Positions 58,672 to 64,000 of a stretch of DNA of 64,000 nt are shown here, one piece after another (position 1 is the first letter of the stretch; each line of letters opens with the position of its first letter). A model generated the notes under the pieces. It was not told where the DNA came from. It did not search any database and worked only from the letters and a program-made list of their open reading frames with translations. The stretch is from Methylobacterium iners (GTDB lineage Bacteria; Pseudomonadota; Alphaproteobacteria; Rhizobiales; Beijerinckiaceae), in NCBI RefSeq assembly GCF_022179305.1, contig NZ_BPQP01000020.1, positions 85,170 to 149,169 on the forward strand. Reading direction: 5' to 3'. The position numbers and the translations under genes are program-made.

Positions 58672-59367
58672 CTACTGCGCGATCGCGCCCTGAGGGACCT
58701 GAAGTCCCGGCGGCGCCTTCGGCTCGTCCCCGGGCCTCGGCGCCCCTTGAGACCGGGCCGGCTTGGCGGCGGGCGGCTTCTTCGCCGCGACCGTCGGCTC
58801 CGGCCGCGTCGCCGGCGCGACGCCGCATTCCTTGAACGGGAGCTGGGCCAGGGGCTCGCCCGTCTCCGAGACGATGGTCAGGGGATCGGGCAGGATGGTG
58901 AGTTCGCCATCCCAGCGGATCGGGCCGCCCGTCGTAGCCTCCAGCGTCGCCGGGGCGCTGCCCCGGCGCAGGCCGAGCAGGTCCGGCCCGTAGGCGGTGG
59001 CAACCCGGTCGCGGATGATCACCTGCAGCACCCGCGTCGTATCCGGTGTCAGGGGCCGCAAGGGATTGTCGATGGTAATCGCGCCCGAGCGCGTGACCCA
59101 GACCGCCATGCCCTGCGCGTCCTCGTAGCGGGCGGCCTTGGCATCGCAGACGACCGCGAGCTCGGGGGTCTTCGGGTTCGCCAGCGGCGCCGTGGCCGCC
59201 ATGGGCTGGGGCGGCGCGGGCGGCGGCTTCCTGCGAACCGGCGGACGCTTGGCCAGCGGGGCCGTCTCCGTCACCGGCGCCTCGGCCGGCGTCTGGCCCG
59301 CGGCGGAGCCCGCGTCGAGGAGGGCCAGCCCGGACAGGAGCAGGACCAGCGAGCGCGAGCGGATCAT
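58672..59367 (-). CDS. Hypothetical secreted protein, Pro/Ala-rich
   Basis: A 231-aa protein with a signal peptide (MIRSRSLVLLLSGLALLDAG then SAAG). A Pro/Lys linker precedes a core (about 65-185) with ELAVVCDAKAARYEDAQGMA, VWVTRSGAITIDNPLRPLTP and TRVLQVIIRDRVATAYGPD, and a second low-complexity tail follows. Two Cys lie in the core and could form a disulphide. I do not recognise the family; it appears to be an exported envelope protein. Its start overlaps the stop of the 87-aa membrane protein by 4 bp. Confidence 0.75.
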   Translation of the reverse strand: MIRSRSLVLLLSGLALLDAGSAAGQTPAEAPVTETAPLAKRPPVRRKPPPAPPQPMAATAPLANPKTPELAVVCDAKAARYEDAQGMAVWVTRSGAITIDNPLRPLTPDTTRVLQVIIRDRVATAYGPDLLGLRRGSAPATLEATTGGPIRWDGELTILPDPLTIVSETGEPLAQLPFKECGVAPATRPEPTVAAKKPPAAKPARSQGAPRPGDEPKAPPGLQVPQGAIAQ

Positions 59368-59627
59368 CGCTCGGTGCTCCGCGGACCCGTGGGCTTGCCC
59401 GCCGGCCGCTCGACCGGTTCGAGGTCCAGGATGGGGGCCGATCGGTCGATCGGGCTGACGGGGGGCGCAGCGATGGGGTCCATGAGGCCGTCCTCCTCGT
59501 CCTCGATCATGGCATCCTCATGGGGCAGGCGCAGCGGCGGACGGGCGGCCCGCACCATGGTCCGCACGACGAGGATCGTGGCGATCACGACGGCGGCGGC
59601 CGCGGCCAGGATGACGAGGGTTTCCAT
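59364..59627 (-). CDS. Small single-pass membrane protein (87 aa)
   Basis: One N-terminal membrane segment (METLVILAAAAAVVIATILV) is followed by a short basic stretch (VRTMVRAARPPLR) and an acidic, Pro-rich cytoplasmic tail (DAMIEDEEDGLMDPIAAPP). The downstream secreted-protein gene overlaps by ATGA, so the two form an operon. No function is recognised. It lies upstream of, and divergent from, ppc. Confidence 0.75.
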   Translation of the reverse strand: METLVILAAAAAVVIATILVVRTMVRAARPPLRLPHEDAMIEDEEDGLMDPIAAPPVSPIDRSAPILDLEPVERPAGKPTGPRSTER

Positions 59628-59810
59628 ACCGGCCCAGGGTTAGCGCAGGACGCCCCCCGTTGCATCACCCGAGGGAGGCCGGCGGCGGAACGGTCCTTGC
59701 GTCGGCCCGGTCCGAGGCGCCAAGTGGCGCGGCGCGCGGGGCGCCAGGGCCGTCGTCCCAGCGTCGCCTCCGCGATCCATGAAGGCCGTTTCCTCGCCCG
59801 AGACCGAACC

Positions 59811-62738
59811 ATGATGCGCATGCAGGACCGTCACCACGCCGTTCCGGCCCCGTCCCCGCCGCGACAGGAGGCCGGCGCGCGCGACGTGAAGGGCCTGGAG
59901 CAGGAGCTGACCGCCCTCGTCGCGACCTCGCGCGAGCAGGCGAGCGAGGATCCGTTCCGCAACCCCGTCCTGGCGGTGACGCTGGCGATCACCCGCCGCC
60001 TCGACCGGGGCGAGATCGGCGAGGACGACCTCGACGCCCTGTTCGCGCGCCTCCGGGAGCAGGCGCTCGCCGAGCGCGCCGGCCGCCTCAGGGCCTATGT
60101 CGGCCTCGCGGACGAGGCGACGCCCGAGACCACCATGCCCGCCCGCCTGCTCGCGGCGATCCCCAAGGGGCCGGGCGATTTCGAGACGTTTCGCGATCTC
60201 GTCGGGCGCACCGCCTTCGCCGTGGTGTTCACGGCCCATCCGACCTTCGGCATGCCCAAGGCCGTCGCCGCGCTCATCGCCGAGGCGGCCTCCGAACCGG
60301 ACGAGGCCGCGCGGGCGCCGCTGATCGCGCAGGCGGCGGCGCGCTCGAGCCGGCCCGACCCCGCGATCAGCCTCGACGACGAGTTCGACCAGGCCTGCAT
60401 CGCGGCCAATCACGGCCGCGCGGCGCTCGACGCCTTCAACGGCGCCCTCCTCGACACCGCCCGGGCGCGCTGGCCCGACCGCTGGACCGAGCTCGTCCCG
60501 AAGCCCTTCGCCATCGCGAGCTGGGTCGGCTGCGACACCGATGGGCGCACCGATATCGGCTGGTGGGACACGCTGCGCTACCGCATCGAATCCAAGCGCA
60601 TGCAGCTCGACCGGCTGATGCGCACCCTCCCCGACATCCCGGCGACCCGGGTCGTGCGCGACCTGGCCGGCGGGGCGCTCGCCGCCGTCAACCGTCAGCT
60701 CGCGGTGGCGCCCCGGCTCGGCACCAAGCCCTCGCTCGAGGCTGTGCACCGCTTCGCGCTCGCCCTCATCATCGAGCGCGAGCGCGCCCAGACCGATGCC
60801 GGCGCCATCCTCGGCGGGCTCGCCGGCGCGCTGGCCGCGGCCGAGGGCGACGCCGACCGCCACGCCATCTCGGTGCTGCGCGCCGGGATCAGCGCCCACG
60901 GGCTCTCGAACGCCCTGCCGCATTTCCGGCTCAACGCCAGCCAGATCCACAACGCCGTGCGCCGCGTCATCGACCTGGAGGGCGAGCCCACCGACGCGGC
61001 CCAGCGCCGCTCGCACCTCTCGACCATCCACGCCCTCCTCAACGACGTGCAGCCGGTGGCCGTCGATTTCGGGGCGCTCGCCGCCGAGCGCGCCTCAGCC
61101 GCACGCCTCATGATGACGATCACGCAGATCCTCAAGCACGTGGACGGCACCCACCCCGTGCGCTTCCTCATCGCCGAGACGGAGACGGGCTACACCCTGC
61201 TCGCCGCGCTCTGGCTCGCGCGGCATTACGGCATCGGCGACAAGGTCGAGATCACGCCGCTCTTCGAGACGGCCTCGGCGCTCGAACAGGGCATCCGCGT
61301 CCTCGACGATGCCCTGCGCAACCCGAATTGGCGGGCCTACCTCAAGCGCATCGGCCGGCTGACCGTGCAGTTCGGCTACTCCGATTCCGGGCGCTACGTC
61401 GGGCAGCTCGCGGCGAGCTTCTGGATCGAGCGCCTGCGCCTGCGCATCACCGAGCTCATGGTGCAGAACGACCTGACCGGCATCGAGCTCGCCATCTTCG
61501 ACACCCACGGCGAATCGATCGGCCGCGGCGCCCACCCGACGAGCCTGCGCGACCGCCTCGCCTACCTGGCGCCGGAGGATGCGCGCCGGCGCAACCGGGC
61601 GGCCGGCATTCGCGTCCGCCTCGAATCGAGCTTCCAGGGCTCGGACGGCTACCTCATGTTTGGCTCGCGCGCGCTCGCCAAGGCCACGGTGGAGCGCGTC
61701 GCCGAGCACGTCTTCGCCCTCGACGTCGCCGACGAGGACGCCTTCGCCGACTACGTCCTCTCGGACGCGGGCGCCGGCGCCGACGAGACCGACGACCCGA
61801 TCTACGCCGAGACCGATTTCGCCGCCGAGTTCTTCACGGTGGTGCGCCAGGACATGGAATCCCTCGTCGACGACCGCGGCTACGCGGCGCTGCTCGGCAC
61901 CTTCGGCCCGAGCCTCCTCGACCGCACCGGCTCGCGCCCCGTGGCGCGCCAGACGGACGGGGGCGGGCCGGCCATGATCACCCACCCGCGCCAGATGCGG
62001 GCGATCCCCAACAACGCCATCCTGCACCAGCTCGGCTACCTTGCGAACTCGCTGCACGGGCTCGGCCGCGCCGCGGGCCGCGCCCCGGACCTGTTCCGGG
62101 ACATGCGCCGGGATTCCGTGCGCTTCTCCCGCGCCTTCCGCCTCGTGCAGCGCGGCGCGAGCGTCAGCGACCTCGACGTGCTGCGCGCCTATGTCGACAC
62201 GCTCGACCCCGCCATCTGGCTGGAGCGGGCGCGCCGCACGCAGCGCGACACGCGCCGCGACGAGCTCGTCGTCATCGCCACCGCGCTCGACCGCCTGCGC
62301 CTCGCCCCCGACCTGCGCCGCCTGTTCGGGCGCTTCACCTGCGACTGGCTGAGCCTTCAGGCCGCCGCGCCCGACCTCGGCACGATGTCGGTGCGCCTGA
62401 CCCTCCTCCACGCGATCCGCCTCGCGCTGATCCATCGGATCTGGTTCCTGGCCGTCCACATCCCGGGCTTCCGGCCGCAGGCCGGCGTCACCCGCGAGCA
62501 GCTCATCGAGCGCTTCCTGCGCCTCGACATCGACGGCTGCCTAACGCTGCTCGAAGAGATCTTCCCGATCACGCCGGACCCGACGCTCGGCCTCAATTTC
62601 GGCGAGCCCGCGGGCCCGCGCGACGTCGGCACCTACACCACCGAGCACACCGAGCTGTTCGAGCCGATCCGCCGCTGCTTCGCCCGGGTGCGGGAATTGT
62701 CGGGCATGATCCAGCACGAGGTGGGAGCGTTCGGGTAG
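59811..62738 (+). CDS. ppc: Phosphoenolpyruvate carboxylase, atypical Methylobacterium type
   Basis: A 975-aa protein that carboxylates PEP to oxaloacetate, a key CO2-fixing step of the serine cycle. The catalytic His is in VVFTAHPTFGMPKAVAAL near residue 143. Other motifs are altered: GYSDSGRYVGQLAASFWIER replaces the canonical GYSDSAKDAG (Lys to Arg), and DTHGESIGRGAHPTSLRDR stands for FHGRGGSIGRGG, losing the first Arg but keeping the second. FQGSDGYLMFGSRALAK replaces the TEQGE region. The C-terminus is EVGAFG rather than RNTG. The overall fold order is kept. The start is ATG 59811 or 59814; the upstream frame is non-coding. Genomic context supports a PEPC role. Confidence 0.9.
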   Translation: MMRMQDRHHAVPAPSPPRQEAGARDVKGLEQELTALVATSREQASEDPFRNPVLAVTLAITRRLDRGEIGEDDLDALFARLREQALAERAGRLRAYVGLADEATPETTMPARLLAAIPKGPGDFETFRDLVGRTAFAVVFTAHPTFGMPKAVAALIAEAASEPDEAARAPLIAQAAARSSRPDPAISLDDEFDQACIAANHGRAALDAFNGALLDTARARWPDRWTELVPKPFAIASWVGCDTDGRTDIGWWDTLRYRIESKRMQLDRLMRTLPDIPATRVVRDLAGGALAAVNRQLAVAPRLGTKPSLEAVHRFALALIIERERAQTDAGAILGGLAGALAAAEGDADRHAISVLRAGISAHGLSNALPHFRLNASQIHNAVRRVIDLEGEPTDAAQRRSHLSTIHALLNDVQPVAVDFGALAAERASAARLMMTITQILKHVDGTHPVRFLIAETETGYTLLAALWLARHYGIGDKVEITPLFETASALEQGIRVLDDALRNPNWRAYLKRIGRLTVQFGYSDSGRYVGQLAASFWIERLRLRITELMVQNDLTGIELAIFDTHGESIGRGAHPTSLRDRLAYLAPEDARRRNRAAGIRVRLESSFQGSDGYLMFGSRALAKATVERVAEHVFALDVADEDAFADYVLSDAGAGADETDDPIYAETDFAAEFFTVVRQDMESLVDDRGYAALLGTFGPSLLDRTGSRPVARQTDGGGPAMITHPRQMRAIPNNAILHQLGYLANSLHGLGRAAGRAPDLFRDMRRDSVRFSRAFRLVQRGASVSDLDVLRAYVDTLDPAIWLERARRTQRDTRRDELVVIATALDRLRLAPDLRRLFGRFTCDWLSLQAAAPDLGTMSVRLTLLHAIRLALIHRIWFLAVHIPGFRPQAGVTREQLIERFLRLDIDGCLTLLEEIFPITPDPTLGLNFGEPAGPRDVGTYTTEHTELFEPIRRCFARVRELSGMIQHEVGAFG

Positions 62739-63093
62739 GGTCGAGGGCGTTTCGCGCAGCTCCAACCTGCGTCGGCACGGCGCCGGTAGGCCACGGCGTA
62801 CCATCTCGGCGTTCGGGTCACCCGTCTCCTGCGGCAAACATCGACGGCGCGTCCGGCCCGCCGACGTCAGGGTTCCGGCTCCGCCACGACAGCGGTCTTC
62901 GCCCGCCGCACCAGCAGACGAACGATGAAGGCTCGGATGCGCAGGTCCTCCACGAACGGCGGGACGTTCTCGTCGCGCCAGAGCGAAAGATCTTCCGCGT
63001 CAATGGTGCGCTATCGGACGATCGAACGAGTCTAGGAAGGTTGTAAATTTTTGCCGACTACGCTGATCCATCGGATGCCACCCGAGGATCAAC
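62739..63093. other. 355-bp intergenic region between ppc and a chemoreceptor gene
   Basis: The minus strand from about 63009 to 62867 keeps an open frame with protein-like text (AEDLSLWRDENVPPFVEDLR then IRAFIVRLLVRRAKTAVVAE) ending in TGA at 62867. It lacks a standard start codon and may be a gene remnant. Downstream (63010-63093) is presumably the promoter and leader of the chemoreceptor gene. Confidence 0.35.
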
Positions 63094-64000
63094 CATGCGC
63101 TCGATCCAAGCTCGCCTCTTCGCCGCGATCGGTGGCCTGTTCGCCGGCATCGTTCTGACGGCCGCGGTCGGCGGCTACGCGTCGAGAACGTCGAATGCCG
63201 GGATGGAAACGATCTACGCCGATCGCGTCGTGCCACTGCGCGACCTCAAGGTCGTGGCCGACATGTACGCGGTCAACATCGTCGATGCCTCCCACAAGGT
63301 GCGCAACGGCAACCTGACATGGCCGGAAGGACGACAGGCCGTCGAAGAAGCGGGCAGCCGCATCAAGGCGAAGTGGGCGGCTTATGCCGGAACCTACATG
63401 GACGAGCACGAGAAACGCCGCGCGATCGAGGCTCAAGCCGCCATGAGCCTTGCCGACAAGGCGATGACCGACCTTCTGGGCATTCTCCAGCGCAACGACC
63501 GACCCGCACTCGACGCCTTCGTCAAGGACAGCCTCTACCAGAGCATCGACCCCGTCAGCGAGGCGATCAGCAAGCTCGTCGATCTTCAGATCGAGGTCGC
63601 CGAGGTCGTGCATGGGCGATCCGGTGCCGCCTACGACCTCGCGCGCAAGATCGGGGTCGGAACGCTGATCATCGCGCTGGCGGCGCTCGTCTTCGCGCTC
63701 TCGACGACGCTCAACGGCGTCGTGCGCCCGCTCGCGGCCATCACCGGGGTCATGCGCCGGATCGCCGGCGGCGACCTCGAACTGCCCGTGCCGGGCCTCG
63801 GTCGGCCCGACGAGATCGGAGCCATGGCGGCGAGCGTCGAGGTGTTCAGGAATGGCCTCGTCGCGAAGCGGGAGAGCGATCGCGTGCTGGCCTCGGAGAA
63901 CGAGGCCAAGATGCGCCGTGCGCAGGCGCTGGACGCGCTGACGAAGAGCTTCGAGCACAACGTCTCGGCCCTGACGCAAGGGCTGGCGGGCGCCTCGACC
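63094..64000 (+). CDS. Methyl-accepting chemotaxis protein, 5' part only
   Basis: The first 302 codons of a receptor that continues past the right edge. MRSIQARLFAAIGGLFAGIV forms TM1. The periplasmic four-helix sensor (about 35-190, PLRDLKVVADMYAVNIVDAS, WAAYAGTYMDEHEKRRAIEA) resembles the MCP_like/TarH group. TM2 is VGTLIIALAALVFALSTTL near 190-210, followed by a HAMP domain with RPLAAITGVMRRIAGGDLEL and DEIGAMAASVEVFRNGL. The signalling domain starts at the window end (FEHNVSALTQGLAG). RBS GAGGA lies 8 bp before ATG 63094. Confidence 0.92.

Noticed and set aside
60563-63046. 827-aa plus-strand ORF over ppc
   Set aside because: Arg/Pro-rich +1 shadow of ppc.

Overview
The window is high-GC chromosomal DNA from an alphaproteobacterium, most likely Methylobacterium or a close relative. 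The assignment rests on gene content: formate-tetrahydrofolate ligase, an atypical PEP carboxylase (serine cycle) and methylmalonyl-CoA mutase (ethylmalonyl-CoA pathway) lie together with K+-independent H+-pyrophosphatase, HWE/PAS sensor kinases, MucR, and the alphaproteobacterial gene orders ffs-dnaX and plsX-fabH-ihfA-merR. No tRNA, rRNA or CRISPR array was seen.

Layout. 1-6.6 kb: the start of a PAS/LOV-like gene, an S24 repressor, DUF952-pyrD, methylmalonyl-CoA mutase and manC. 6.6-21.2 kb: the accessory region. One yifB/comM gene (Mg-chelatase-like AAA+ ATPase) is cut into three pieces by two separate insertions of about 6.6 and 6.4 kb. The proximal insertion (14771-21137) is a decayed integrase island bounded by a 21-bp direct repeat. 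It carries a truncated tyrosine integrase, MucR, an RTX-like protein, a frameshifted umuD, IS5-family remnants and small ORFs. The distal insertion (7172-13804) is bounded by TTG and carries a lipocalin-like protein, a hybrid histidine kinase and a GAF/PAS/HWE kinase broken by one ochre codon. Removing both inserts with one copy of each repeat restores an open frame of exactly 513 codons.

21.2-35.8 kb: PepSY protein, SRP RNA, dnaX, hppA, DUF177 and cytochrome bc1 chaperone facing bamE, a NepR-like protein, a HAD phosphatase overlapping an HWE kinase, an old yellow enzyme, then plsX-fabH-ihfA-merR. 35.8-49 kb: an Rrf2 regulator with a methyltransferase, a divergent NAD(P)-binding protein, ftfL, an HMA protein, a TipF-like EAL protein, HAD, cheZ, cheY, ribF, an ECF sigma/anti-sigma pair and a patatin. 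49-64 kb: ispG, kup, a TetR regulator opposite a methyltransferase, a CorC/HlyC protein, two chemoreceptors (the second cut by the window end), a BrkB-family protein, two envelope proteins and ppc.

fftfL and ppc serve one-carbon assimilation through the serine cycle, and methylmalonyl-CoA mutase serves glyoxylate regeneration. cheY, cheZ, the chemoreceptors and the TipF-like protein point to flagellar motility. Several GC-rich palindromic repeats sit between core genes.
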